This document shows, piece after piece, positions 1 to 11,765 of a stretch of DNA of 64,000 bases. Each line of letters opens with the position of its first letter. Within the stretch, counting starts at the first letter, position 1. The notes below the pieces were generated by a model, which searched no databases, had not been told where the DNA came from, and saw only the letters and a program-made list of their open reading frames with translations. The DNA comes from Henricia sp. BOLD:AAB3569. Taxonomy: Eukaryota > Echinodermata > Asteroidea > Spinulosida > Echinasteridae. Made by a program: the position numbers and the translations under genes. The stretch is taken from the NCBI GenBank assembly GCA_037783545.1, contig JBBELK010000218.1, forward strand, positions 1,116,001 through 1,180,000, read 5' to 3'.

Positions 1-2090
1 GGTGATGATGCGGACAGCGGTATTCTGAAGACGTTGAAGACGGTATATTATAGCTAAACATCTATACTTGACACACAAAACATTGTTGCATCTATGTAGC
101 TGAAATTTCGACAGGCTATCGTTTCCAATACTCTTCTTTAGATATGCTATGCTGAAACCGGAAATTCATAAAAAGTTCCATCTTGCAGATGATACATTGG
201 GCCTTTAAGGTCGTTAAGGTTCGCCACTGACGTGGGCACTATTGTGTTGAGGTTCCTTAAGACGTCCATAAATGTTGCAATACCTTTCAGAGTAAGGGTA
301 ACCAGAAGATAATACGAAAGAGAGTAATATTGCACCCCTCCATATACCTCCCACGTGTACCCGACTGCACCTTGCACAATCTAAACACGGGATACAATGG
401 CGCCCTTCAAGTCACTTTATGCCCTTTTTGAGATCACACCAGTACCCTTAAACCCAGACCTCGCTACATTTAACTAATTACAGCTACCCGTATCACAACT
501 ACTTAGAGTAGGAACATAAAGAAAACGCAATTCCTATCGCTCTCTGCTTTTTAATGATTAGTCAGAAGTCTAGCCCAGCGTCTTATAAACGTAACAATCC
601 GTGGCCGATCGCGCTCCAACACGTGGGCGAGAGTTGTCTTTTGAAACTCCCACGCTCTTGCTAAATCGTACCGTTTCTTACAGTCTCGTTTTATATCGAC
701 TAGATGACGAGCTAAATATTCAGCAAGGAAAAAAATCTTATACGCCGAAAGAGGCCCCAATAATAATTCTCTCTATACTCGTTAGACAACGTGTGTAATA
801 AATTTCCTCTATTAGTGGCGCTTCGGAAATGCTTTATGACATTATTTTGCACTGACAAATATATCGAGGGGGCTATACGCACGGGCCATCTATTGTACAT
901 GACCAGGGGTGTTTGTGGTATTTAATGCAGGGACATCATCGGGTGGCGAATCATATAAAGTCTGGAAATGAGTTTTTGTTTTTGTCATTACGGAGTTGAG
1001 GTGTGTTGAGCGACCATATGCTGACTTTTAATATTTCCTCAGGCTAGGGTTGGGAACCGTCTGCGGTAAGTTTACTCTTTCCGTTTATATATTTGCATTA
1101 TTTTGGATGTTACATTTCTAACTTTGTCAGCCATTAGACGTTTAAAAAAGGGTTACGTAAGACATTGTTTTGCTCAGAAGAGTTTGTAAAAATCAACATA
1201 TCATTGAGTAATTTTGCAGTTATGGTGCAAATTTACAGATCTGCGTAAACCACTGATGTCCAAATGTATAAATGAAAAGTCGCTGCTTTCATCCCCAAAA
1301 AGACATAGACAAACAGTGAGCATCTTGCATTGTGATCATCCAAACTTAATGCGCTTGAAACTTTAGATGAAGTACAAAATGTGTTTCGATCTGAAGCGAC
1401 GCCGTTACATTTTTTTTTTAACACAGCTGTCCTGGGCTCTCTTCGTGAAGCCGGTCTCCCACAATCAAATATGCGATTTTTGGGACGAATTTCCCACGAT
1501 TATGGGTAATATAGGCCTATGTTGAGATTACCTTGTGACTGTCTATACGCAGTCTATAGACAATCTCAGGTACTTTCAACAATTGATACCAAATCGTTGA
1601 AAATGTGTAACCACACAATCCTCATAATAGTGTTCGCGTTAACTGTGATGAAGGCAAACAAGATGATGGTATTTATTAACATGACTTCCAATGGAACCTA
1701 CATCGCGACTCGCCTATGCTGTATCGTTGGAGAAAATTATCAAATAATATAGGCCTATATACTTTGTAATCCTCATGCATGGATGCTATATATGTTGCCC
1801 TTTTCGCTTTGACTATTGTATGTCTTTTGGACGTCAAATTTCTTGGGCTTGTACCTAGATTAGACTTAGGCCTACATCTTGACGCCATAAAGGTCTGCTC
1901 CTTTGAGTTTTGACATTGGATTGTTTTGACACTTATTGATGTCTTCAGACTTAACTTAAGTTGTTTTCTTTCTTTGTTCTGACCATCTGACGTCTAATTT
2001 GGTATTGGTATTTTAAAAACTTTCGACTTCGACTTAAACCTTACTATATTGACAACTCAAGATGACGAAGAAAGAGATGCAGTTTTAGAA
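1..2090. other. Gene-free left flank
   Basis: No coding exon is recognised. At about 80-215 is a degenerate copy of a dispersed repeat (word TATGTAGCTGAAATTTC, ending GGGCCTTTAA) seen again near 8493-8620, 12925-13035, 26313-26430 and 26790-26945. Open frames here are short and unlike known proteins. Confidence 0.4.
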
Positions 2091-2094
2091 GTGT

Positions 2095-2205
2095 GAGGAA
2101 ACCCCAAAGGACATTTCTTGGGGAAATCCACGCAGTCAAAAGGACTGCAAACCCAATCCACATATCGTCCAGGAATCGAACCCGGGACACCAGAGGTACG
2201 GCGGG
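2095..2205 (-). repeat. tRNA-like SINE fragment
   Basis: The minus strand carries a B-box-like word (GGGTTCGATTCC) followed by a degenerate tail. A full cloverleaf cannot be drawn, so this is a retroposon remnant and not a tRNA gene. Confidence 0.45.
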
Positions 2206-3429
2206 GAAATAATAATTACGTCTGGCTGTTTTCGTCTTTCACTTCTTTTGGCTCTTTGTAGACGTGGTCTTTTAGCTTGGACATCTGCCATTGAATTCCG
2301 TTGCTCTGCATTCGAATGCAGTTGTTGGTCAACAAATTTTCCAAAAGGAGTAGGCCTATTAATATTCTTTGTAGGTCTTTTTAATGCGTGTGTTGAATTT
2401 CACATAGACCAATCAGTATTGCTGGATTTGCGCGCGTAAACGACGACACAAATGCCTTTAGAAATGTTTGACAAAAGACATTCTACCTCTATTGTTTAGC
2501 TTTTCTTACCAAATGACACTCGTATATAAATCTGCTTTTTTAACACGTAGGTCGAGACAAATTTAGCAATCAGAGGTAGTTTAGGCTAAGTGTAAGGGAT
2601 TTCGCTGTGTAGTCAAATCTCGTTAGTAAGAGGTCATTGGGATCTTGTAGGCTAGGTTTTCTCGTTATACAGAAACTTTGTATTGTCGGAAATACAAACA
2701 ATCATGAATAACAAAGGATTGGGACGTGAAGATTCCCTCGTTATAAGCAGAATGTTGTATTAACAGTTTGAGTGCTCTTAACATCGAGGTTTGACTGTAC
2801 TCTATAAAGGACCACCACAGTCGCGTGTGCCGTTTTCCACTTTCCAAGATAGCATATAATTCTTATAAAAATGACACACAAGCACTGTCTCGATCTAGAA
2901 TTCCCATTTTATGGGTTCTAAGATGTTGGGCAAACCGCGACACAGAAATTCGTGAACCGAAACGATCTTTTGAGTGCTTTCTTTCTGCGTGTGGTTTTAT
3001 GGGCGAAAGATAACCCCTTTAGTGAGCGTGAAATGTGTCAGCGGTATCAATAAGGTCCCGTGCCGAAATCTGACTTAACGGTTGTTGCACCCAATTGCGC
3101 GAAAGAGGATACCTGTGGTACTCAATGTGAAATATAGGGGTATTAAAGACTATAATATTATTTGCAGACTGGTGATACTTTTTTTACGAAATCTAAAAGT
3201 TTTCCAATCAGGTAATCTGTCTGACTTGTTTTACCTCTCTTATGTGATCATTTCGGGACTTCTGTGCTGTTAGGGGCTACTGTTTATAATCTCGGACTTA
3301 TCGGAGTGGACATCACCAAGTAACCCTTGCTGTACGCGCCAATCGTGAATACATGTAGTTCGGCACTGATATGCTTTGGTAAATTGTTTGAATAGTTATG
3401 ATGAGTACATTTATCTAAAAGATCGCACC

Positions 3430-3720
3430 AATTCATACTTCGTGACTTAGGCAAGCCGGGCAGGGGTTTGGGGCGTATCTTTAGTGGAAGGAGTGGTTAT
3501 CTCATTGAAGGGTTTATCCCTCAGTAAGGAACAACTGGAATACCGTGATTCGAGACCACCAGTTGGCGTCATAACTCAATTGGTAGGGCGTCTGCACGTT
3601 GAGCAGAAGGTCCGCGGTTTGAATCCCGGCGGAGCCAAGTTGTTTTTCACTGCATCCAGATTTCACAAACTCATGGACATTTGTCCACATTTTACCTCAT
3701 TTATTTCACCTTAACGATAA
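3430..3720 (+). repeat. tRNA-derived SINE, copy 1
   Basis: The A-box-like TAACTCAATTGGTAG and B-box-like GGTTTGAATCCC are spaced as in a tRNA. The tail CCAAGTTGTTTTTCACTGCA and the head GGGTTTATCCCTC also occur at 31300-31600, and a tail-only piece lies near 31180-31250. These shared parts define one SINE family. Confidence 0.65.
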
Positions 3721-3744
3721 CACTAGCGAGAACATTGTCCCATT

Positions 3745-4025
3745 TGGGGAATGTCTGGCTACTTATCGGGTGCGATCTAGTTTCCCTGTCTCTCGCGGCA
3801 AGGCCGAGGACACCAAAACAGGCCAGGGTTGGCCCGGCGCGACCCGCCAGGGGCCCCGATACCGTTGGGTGCCGGCGAGCTCCGAGGGTAACCGACCGGG
3901 GTATAGACGGGCCGGTGATGCTGGTGGGCGGGCCCACCGCAGTGGCTGATACCTTCCCAAGTCTTTGGTACTGGTCTGGGTGGGCTCTGGCTCAGTTTCA
4001 ACCGGTTCTCCACGTGCCGCGTAAA
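3745..4025. other. Isolated GC-rich block of unknown origin
   Basis: About 280 bases are clearly richer in G+C and CpG than the surrounding AT-rich DNA. Several overlapping frames are open on both strands, as expected of GC-rich sequence, with no recognisable domain. It begins right after the SINE tail at 3720. Confidence 0.3.
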
Positions 4026-4039
4026 ACGAACAGATTATT

Positions 4040-5520
4040 ATAATAAATATGAGATCCCCAACTCATACCCACGGAAAAGTTTGAAGTGGGCGTGGCTTTA
4101 TCCCAAACATCACCGAGAATGTCTGCGACCTCATGACCGAAATCTCTCCAAGTTAACTCATTTTGTTTTATTGGCCAAGAATACATTCACTAGATTTTCA
4201 CTTCATCAGCATATTATCACCCTGGTATAGTGACTCGTGCCATCCGTTCAAATCACTATTAAGCTAAACTCGTATAAGTTGTTGCTCAAATCGGGAGAAA
4301 GCGCATAGTCAAATTTAGACCTCACGGAAGACGGACCAACTTTACAATTCGGTGCGACAGGACTTGGGGATTTCCAGTCTTAATGACTTCGCGCCCTTGT
4401 GTTCACTTTCGACAACTGGAGCACGCCGACTATCTGAACAACCAATCTGGAACGATATACACGCACATACTTTGATATTAAGTTCTTGGCTCACATCTCG
4501 AGACAACTTGATATCAGCGATACGCGGAGTTATCAATGTCCCAACTTGAGTCGGATGACGTAGACTGTGCTCCGTCTGCAGTTTCTTGGGGTATAAATAC
4601 CGGCATGTTCCCCCGAAATAACTCTCTTCAACTTTAAACCCCATCCAGTTCTTGCTAGAGAGAGCGGGGCCCTCCAAGACTGCGCCATCGCAACCAGCTG
4701 CACTGCGCTCGACAACCAGCTTCAATTGTCTTTTGTGATATGACAGAATTTTCTTATCCAAGACGCCTACTCGCCGTGCTTGACGTAAGACGATTTTGAA
4801 GATCTAATCCCGAGCAACGTCATCCTGTGGGCCGGGCACTTGGAGCATCCCACCCCGGCACTTGTCCAAAGACGCCCCGCTTCGGGTCGTTGCTTTGAGA
4901 AATCGTCCGTCAAGACGTACGTATTTAAGAAATTATTACTTTTACAGCTTAATTAATTTTGTCCAAAGTACGGTATTGCAGATATTTAATGAGAGGAATT
5001 AAATTGTCTCGTCGCCAGGTTCTGTTTATTTTCTGGAAGAGACCCAGCGCAAATTATTGTGAGGTCCTTCAAATAGTCAATGAAAATGTTCATGTAGATC
5101 TAGCATCTCCTTCAAGATGTGGTTTTATTTTATTGCCGTATATTTAGACTCATCCGACCGTCGTATTAAAGGCCAATGTACCATTTTAAAACATTAAACT
5201 TTTTACGGATCCATGGAATAAGGGCATAACATATATTTAAAAGAAATGGTAAACTACAAAACATTTCAACTACACAGATGCATCAATGTTTCGGAAAACT
5301 TTTAAAATCCGTTCATGTTTTTTGTGTTAAGTGTCTGAATGGTTTTTAAAAATGGGTTACGCACACATGTTTAAAACCAGCATCAGTTGTAATGATCTTG
5401 GACAGAATTTTTTGTTTCAACACTTTGCGTAATTTTGTTTTCTTGTCGACTCATGAAACAAATAATAATGGCCTTTAATGGTTGTCTTGCAATCAGAAAA
5501 ATGAATAGTGATAAACGTTT
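4040..5520. other. Intergenic stretch without a recognised gene
   Basis: A minus-strand frame of 139 codons (4342-4761) has no family signature. A TATA-like GTATAAATA lies at about 4590 on the plus strand. I see no convincing exon or repeat otherwise. Confidence 0.3.
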
Positions 5521-5659
5521 ATTGGGCCAACATCATTAGACCTTTGCAAAGGTCTAATGAAGTTGACATTCAATCACGGTACCCATTCAAACATACATCT
5601 TTTTGTTCGACGTCGGTTTCGTTTTGTGGATTGTTATGTTGAGTGTTTTTTTCCCCTTG

Positions 5660-5990
5660 GGTTTTACTTTCTTGACAAACGGTTGTTATCCGCCATTACT
5701 GTGTCCATACTATGGCACGCCAAAGCGAAAAATAATTCAACACTGATAATTTAATGTTGACGCATATTTTCGCAAGTGTTGCGCAAGAAAAAAAGTTAGC
5801 ATGACTTTTAAATGTTGATAGTTTGAAACTGGCATACCGTGCTTTTGTTGGCAAGTTTTCAAAAATGTTGAGAAATGTTTTTAAGGGTTGATGGCAAAAT
5901 TATCAGTGTTGAATTATTTTTCGCTTTGGCGTGCCATAGTATGGACACAGTAATGGCGGATAGCAACCGTTGTTGAGCCAAGTGAAACCT
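5660..5990. mobile_element. Inverted-repeat MITE, copy 1
   Basis: The ends are inverted copies of each other over about 75 bases, including GTCCATACTATGGCACGCCA, next to CGCCATTACTGTG. There is no coding capacity. A longer relative lies at 53776-54266. Confidence 0.75.
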
Positions 5991-6099
5991 ACATGTATAA
6001 TGGTAGACGTTTAGGTTAAAACTTCGGACCGGGCTACATTGAAAATAATTGCCTGTAACTTTTACGGTCGAAAGGCGTGCAGCGAGTTGCCACCATTCT

Positions 6100-6190
6100 A
6101 CCATAATTTTAACGGTTATCCCGTAAATCTGTTAACGGTTGTACCGTAAAATTCTACGATATTCCTGTATTTTTACGGTGCTATCAAGTA
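6100..6190. repeat. ACCGTAA-motif cluster
   Basis: The word ACCGTAAA or its complement occurs repeatedly here and again at 6990-7080. The MITE at 6430-6880 lies between the two clusters, so they may be the ends of one interrupted element. Confidence 0.35.
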
Positions 6191-6429
6191 TCAGTATCAC
6201 TAATTACCCCCTTCAGTAGTTTTAATTTCTGCGGTTTCATGTAAGGTGGCTTGGCACTAAATCAACTATACCATACACTTTTATTCTCTTTTATTCAATT
6301 TATGCTCTGTTTAGGCCTATTATATAGCCCATAATAGGTTGCACATATCTACTAAAATTAAATTTACTATTAGTCGCTCATCTCTCGCCAGCTTAAATTA
6401 TACTTGCAAATTATAGAAGCAAAAACCTC

Positions 6430-6880
6430 AATGCATAGTTCCGAGTTTGCCTAGTTAGCTCCGCCCCCTTGGATATTGTTGCTATGGCTCACACGCTATC
6501 GTCAAAAATGGCGGCACACAACGCACAAAGCAATGGGACTTTCAACGGAAAGCACAGATTCATTGGAGAAAACTCAAAAGTATTCATGTTTCAGGGTCGA
6601 CAGTTATCTTAGAACACACTGAGTAAAGGGCCAGTAATACAGGGATATCAGGACATACGTGCTTTCGTACCTTTGAACAACGAAACGACCGGCCTTGAAA
6701 CCAAATTTTCACCCGGATCATCGCATACGACACTGTACAAATTGTATGGGGCCGGCAGAACATATGGCGTGATCATGTTGTTGTGAGACAGTGCACTTTG
6801 ACCTATGTGGGTGGATGTCTGCTAGCTCTGTTGTGATTGGTCGGCGGGTTCGGTTGATTGACAGGTCGGAACTATGCATT
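6430..6880. mobile_element. DNA transposon (MITE) with 15-bp terminal inverted repeats, copy 1
   Basis: It begins AATGCATAGTTCCGA and ends with the exact complement. The interior (about 450 bases) matches, in reverse orientation, the element at 30721-31174. No transposase frame is present, so it is non-autonomous. Confidence 0.85.
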
Positions 6881-7204
6881 ACAAAAAGCAGAACTGAAAA
6901 CCGAAGAAAATCACCACCATCTTTACAAGGGAAATCTCTTCAGTTACGCGCAATCCCACAATGCAATGTGAAAAGATTTTTATACGGGTTCGGCCGGAAA
7001 ATTCATTTACGGGCAATTCCCGTAAAAATTTACGTATTTTCTACCGTAAAAAAATGCGGTAATTTTTTACAGTATATCTTTTCACCAGTACAAGGATTCG
7101 AAACCCAAATTTCGATTTCGGCAGTGTTGCATGTTTTGTTTCGTCTAAACTAAGCCAGCCTCTCACTCTGCGGTGTTTGGTACGCATTTCCCATGATTAT
7201 GTTC

Positions 7205-7535
7205 AGATTTGTAGGACTGTCAATAATTATATAGACTGTCTCTATAGCACAACCGTGCTCGTAATTGGAGGTTCATGGGTTCGAGCCACACTTGTACCAA
7301 CGTGTTTGTGTCCGTGGGCAAGACACTTACTCTCAATTGCCTCGTCAACCCAAGCGATATTTGAGGAGCTGCAAGAGTGAATGCCACAATCTAACTGCTG
7401 ATAGGGTTGTGCGCCCTGGCCAGGCTGCCGACCTATAGTTGAAGCGAAATGGTGCTGGAGATTTCCTAATGGTAGCGGTAACAATGGCAACAGCGCATGA
7501 TCTGTATGGAATAGCGCTATACAAAAAAAACCTGC
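7205..7535 (+). repeat. tRNA-related SINE with GCGCTATACAAA tail
   Basis: A B-box-like GGGTTCGAGCC sits near 7276. The downstream body ends in AATAGCGCTATACAAA followed by an AT-rich ATT repeat, the usual end of such SINEs. Confidence 0.5.
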
Positions 7536-7836
7536 TATTATTATTATCTCAAAAAATCCTAATTGAATTACAACTAAATTAGCAGCAAGAATCGGACATA
7601 GGACTGTAAATTTTATCACAAAAGAAAGATCCTCGTTTTCGATGACAATTTTGAAATTCCTCTATCCTGGTGGACTATGTTACTCCGGTTTAAAAAAAAA
7701 AGTCAGAAATTCACAAACGCTGCACTATAATATTATAATAGATAACGTGCTAATAATACGTGTGGTGGATGTCCAAATGTTAAAAGAAATAATTATCAAT
7801 GTTGAATTAACGACGAATTTAGTTTTCACTTGAGAA

Positions 7837-7877
7837 ATATTCACAAAATATTCACAAAATATTCACAAAATATTCAG
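7837..7877. repeat. 11-bp tandem repeat
   Basis: The unit ATATTCACAAA occurs about 3.6 times in a row. Confidence 0.85.
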
Positions 7878-8489
7878 GATAAACACTCTGTTTTGGATAT
7901 GTAAACCGGCAATCTATGTGATACACGAGTGCAAATGTATGTCACATATTTATATTTATACATGACACATTTATATATATGACTTTAAATTGGCTTCATT
8001 TTTAAATTAACTATACGATAGAGAAAAACAGATGAAACGATGCCTCAAAAACTGTTCCTTGAACAGGAATTTGATGTGTTAATTAGTTTTGCCGTAGAAG
8101 TGAAATTGTGTTTTCAAGCTCTTCTTGTATTATTGGGTTGGTATAATTATGCATCAAAAGTAAGTCAAAAGGGCTAGTTGCTGTAGAACTGGCAGGATTT
8201 CACCGTTGGTGGCGCGCTGACGTTTTACTGGCAAACTTGCGGCCAGTAAAATTGGTTTTCGGTACACTCGATATTTATACAGGATTTAATACCCTTTCTC
8301 GTGTAGGTCAAGTTTTTTCCTACTCAAGTTTTTTCCGTAATTTTCGGAATATAAGCCGCGGCTTATACGTTAATTTTGTCCCCTGGCAATTTCTCCCACC
8401 AAAGGTACATTTTACACGGGAAAAATCATATAGGCCTAGTGTTTGTTACTATTGCTATCAACACTTTTAGTCGGGTTTTTCTTTTCAAC

Positions 8490-9010
8490 TCATGAAGCAG
8501 AATTTTGGGTCACTGCAAATGATGTACTGGGCCTTTAAAGGCAGTGACAAAAAATGTGCAATGACACAAAATATTAATCAACGAGTTGACTAGGAAAACC
8601 TTCCTCTATAAAGGTTGAAATGGTAGCAACTATCGAATGAAATGTTTCCGCCCGAGATTATATAATTTTACCAGAAAATAATCCATGAAGATGAAATTAT
8701 TTAGATCGTTTGCAAACTATTTACTTAGTTGGTTCGCATCTGGGCGGTCCGAAATGGGCGCTGTGTACAGGCTGCACGATTCAGGCTTAGTACACTTTTC
8801 TAAATTCGTCTCTTCGTTCTCAGTTGGTCGCGTACGTCTTATGCACTCTGTGGCCCGAGCCATATACTGGTTGTGTGCGCAACCAGTCCAGTCTACATCA
8901 TCGATATATATCACTGCAGGATGAAGCCACGACGTCTAAAATTGAAGCCGCCGTCCGCCATTGTACCCCACCAAATACAATACCTTGCCTAGACTGGTCA
9001 TACTGTCTTC
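8490..9010. repeat. Dispersed repeat related to 52110-52460
   Basis: The word AAATTATTTAGATCGTTTGC and the following GGTCC-AAATG-GCGCTGTGTAC track are shared with 52265-52345, and the flanking degenerate sequence is also similar. Open frames here are by-products of the repeat. Confidence 0.6.
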
Positions 9011-9130
9011 ACTAGTCTATCATGGTCTACATGTGTAAAGTGAAATGCAAGCGATCGCATGGACCAGGGAGCAGTCTAGGCCAAGCATTGTTCGTGGGGT
9101 ACAATGGCAGGCGGCGCATGGCTTCAATTC
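8925..9130. repeat. Imperfect inverted repeat
   Basis: GCCGCCGTCCGCCATTGTAC at 8946 is answered by an approximate complement around 9095-9118, and GCCTAGACTGG at 8987 by its complement at 9074. The arms are diverged and enclose about 60 bases. Confidence 0.5.
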
Positions 9131-9149
9131 TCGTATAGCCAACTGCTAT

Positions 9150-9316
9150 AGACTACTAAAGTGTGACGTCAGTTGCCATGGTAATTGGGTCTAAACATTC
9201 GCTGGTAATCTGAAATGTCCATTGGTATAGCGCAGGGAAACAGTTCACTGGTTTTAGTGTAGACCCAAAAACCATGGCAACACACAAAGGGTGACGTTTT
9301 CACTTTAGTAGTCTAT
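9150..9316. mobile_element. Short MITE, copy 1
   Basis: The ends GACTACTAAAGTG and CACTTTAGTAGTC are inverted. The interior, with ACACTAAAACCAGTGAACTG in complement, matches the element at 57735-57890 in the opposite orientation. Confidence 0.7.
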
Positions 9317-9329
9317 TGCATACTTCACC

Positions 9330-10395
9330 CAGTGATTATATATCGATGGTCCACATGCACAGCGTTAACCTACTTACGGAAAGTAATTTTGAAACACCTC
9401 GTCAAGAGATGTTTTTTATGTCTTTTTTATTTATTTATAATGGTTTTGTTCCCATTAAGTAGTGTTCCCAACAACGACACGAAGTATTTATTATCAGCCT
9501 CGCCTTTAAAGATTCGGTCTTATCTTACTACAACGGAATGCACGAAGACACCGCCAAAGACAACATTTTCTCATCGTTTACATGGCAACGAATGTGACCT
9601 ATTGAAAGACGATGCGAGATATGAACATGAAAATATGCCTTGCGTAACCAACTCGTCTCATTCTTACTGAAAAAAAAAGAGAAAAGACAAACAAAAACAT
9701 GAAAGAAAAAAACGCGTGGGTGGATGTCGCGCCTCACGAAACTAGAGCATACACTAATTTGGCATTTATGCCACAGATATTTCCTTGCAGGCATTGTCTG
9801 GAGATAAGCAAATTAGTTGGTTTTTTCTTCAGATATCTGATAAAATAAAAATTTTGGATGACCTTTCATCTCGATAAAATAACTTTGGAATCTGGCTCAC
9901 CCGGTGTTGACGCCGGTCGTTTTAGAGCAGTAATTCTTGTACTCTTTTCGTCTGAACAAAACACATTACTTCCCTCACAACCCATTTGCTCCTGGATGCA
10001 TGGAGACAGGCAATTTACAGCGGCGTCGATAGACCATTTTGAATTGGGGGTGGGTGTGACTAAAATGTGCCGACGGCTGCCGGGCCTTTGCGGAGTCGCT
10101 CAGCGGGGGTGGGGGGAGGGGGTAGGGGAATGAAGAGCATGCTGGTGAGCGGGGTAGCGCCCTCGCGGGCCTGTCGCGACGCGCAAAACGTTTTGAGCTA
10201 GGTCAAAGTTCAAATATGTTGAACTTTGACCTCGGTGCGCTGGCCCTTCTAACGCGCAGCCAATGAGGTATCAGAGAAGCCCTAAATTACCGGAGTTGAA
10301 TTTTCTATTTTGGAAAGATCGGCGATTGGGAGCTCATGCAATGCGTTGAGCGCAGCGCGGCAGTGTGATTTTTCCGCGATAGTGTGAACGCCCCT
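9330..10395. other. Intergenic stretch
   Basis: No gene is recognised. Around 10140-10398 is a CpG-rich segment with CGCGACGCGC and GCGCAGCGCGGC words that ends GTGTGAACGCCCCTT. This may be the terminus of another inverted-repeat transposon next to the one starting at 10400. Confidence 0.3.
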
Positions 10396-10399
10396 TAAA

Positions 10400-11168
10400 T
10401 TCCCACGATGCGAGTAACGGCTTGCGAGTGGCTGCAAGTGATTGCGAGTGCCCACTCGCTATTCTGGGCTGCGTTCCAAACACGCGAACGGTTTGTTAAC
10501 GTTGGCTCCAACGTTTGCTCATGTGGAATGGGTTGTTTGCCAAAATACATTGTCAAGATGGCGGCGCCCACAGTCACAACAATCGTACCGACGTTGTAAT
10601 GTGGCTTTCCGCTGCTTTCCAATTTTTTGAAGAGATGTGACACGTTGCTATTGATTGTGTATCGCCAGCGATAAGGAGAAAACCACGAAAGGTGCAATTT
10701 ATTTGTCATTTTCCAATTTGCAAAACATCGTCAGTCGTCTTTCATGTCGCGTGTGCCATTTTGAAATGCCTAGCGAACATGGCGAACAACTCAAAAGTTT
10801 GTTGGCCAACGTTGGCGAACGTTGGTGGCGCACATTACGTTCCACTCGAATTGTTGGCCAACGTTGCCAACTTTGCAAACGTTCGCGTGTTTGGAACGCA
10901 GCCCAGAACTCGCCCCGAGGGAACGGAACGCTCGCAAGCTACTCGCAAACTACTCGCAGCTCTTAGGGGCTCGCAGGGGCAGTCGCAGGTACTCGCGTTC
11001 AAAACTTGGCGACCTCCGCTTAGAACTTGAAAAGAACTTGCAAGAAGTCGCAATGTCACTCCCCCGTGTGAACGAGCAACCCGCTCTCCGCAAAGCGAGC
11101 GAGTTTACCTACAAACAAGCCCCAAACAACGTGCAGGCACACGCAGGCCGTTACTCGCGTCGTGGGAA
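10400..11168. mobile_element. Nested inverted-repeat transposon rich in CTCGCAA words
   Basis: The ends TTCCCACGATGCGAGTAACG and the near-complement at 11143-11168 form about 25-bp terminal inverted repeats. The outer part repeats GCGAG/CTCGCA words many times. Inside, about 10461-10912, lies a second inverted pair (GGGCTGCGTTCCAAACACGC and complement) enclosing CCAACGTT words, so a second element sits within the first. It lies about 430 bases upstream of the insulin-like ATG-bearing exon. Confidence 0.75.
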
Positions 11169-11274
11169 ATAGTTTAACGACTCGCTGAACCATGATACCC
11201 CTGTGCAAAAATGATTGGTGCAAAGTTAATGTTTTTCGCTATTTGGCCTTTTGCTTGCTTTACGTGAATAGGGT

Positions 11275-11470
11275 CTAGTGTACTGACGTACTTCCTTTTA
11301 CATGCACACCTAATATCCAAAATACCAGACTGAAATGTTGTTCCTTTGTAATGTGTGCACGCGACAGGTGTGAAGTACAGGATCAATACCATGTTCATCA
11401 TAGGAGAGAATGGCATAAAGCAACCAGACTGCTGGTTGCTATAGGGATTGGCGTGTACCACGTAGCAACA
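11275..11470 (+). repeat. Dispersed repeat, copy 1
   Basis: About 190 bases (TGACGTACTTCCTTT, GTGAAGTACAG, ATTGGCGTGTACCAC) recur in the same orientation at 30442-30642 with moderate divergence. Confidence 0.7.
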
Positions 11471-11611
11471 ATATGCATAATATGTTAATTCGCTTCTAGA
11501 TTGCTCCTCCGTTTGAAAAATAAGAATTCTGGTCGCCAGCCACAGTAAAAAGATTACATGAAAAATCCTTATTAATTTCCCCATTTTTTATTGGCAGATT
11601 GACCCCTTATC

Positions 11612-11765
11612 ATGAACCAATTTCAGCTGATAGTACTATTCGAAGTGATGGCGCACCTGTTGTTACTCAACCAAGCCGAGCCGACAATCCAGGTGTGTGG
11701 GGACGATCTGAGGGAAGCCGTCCAGCAATTCTGCGGCGACAGGGGGCTCTACTCGCCCGGAGAAG
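11612..11765 (+). CDS. Insulin-like precursor exon 1: signal peptide and B chain
   Basis: The ATG at 11612 is the first in-frame Met before a Leu-rich hydrophobic run. A pyrimidine-rich tract ending in CAG at 11597 suggests that this exon is preceded by an untranslated exon upstream. The exon ends at a GTACG donor after one base of a Gly codon (phase 1). An intron interrupting the C-domain region in phase 1 is the classic insulin/IGF gene position, which supports the exon edge independently of the cysteine pattern. Confidence 0.88.

Noticed and set aside
3570-3645. tRNA gene
   Set aside because: A and B box words are present but arm pairing fails, and the same block with a tail recurs at 31460. 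It is a SINE head. The same reasoning excludes 20655, 24624, 43985 and 51700.
4342-4761. Minus-strand frame of 139 codons
   Set aside because: No recognisable domain, no splice context, and it overlaps frames on the other strand. It is possible but unsupported.
10655-11172. Three overlapping plus-strand frames of 103-116 codons
   Set aside because: They lie inside the word-repeat transposon and reflect its repeated words.
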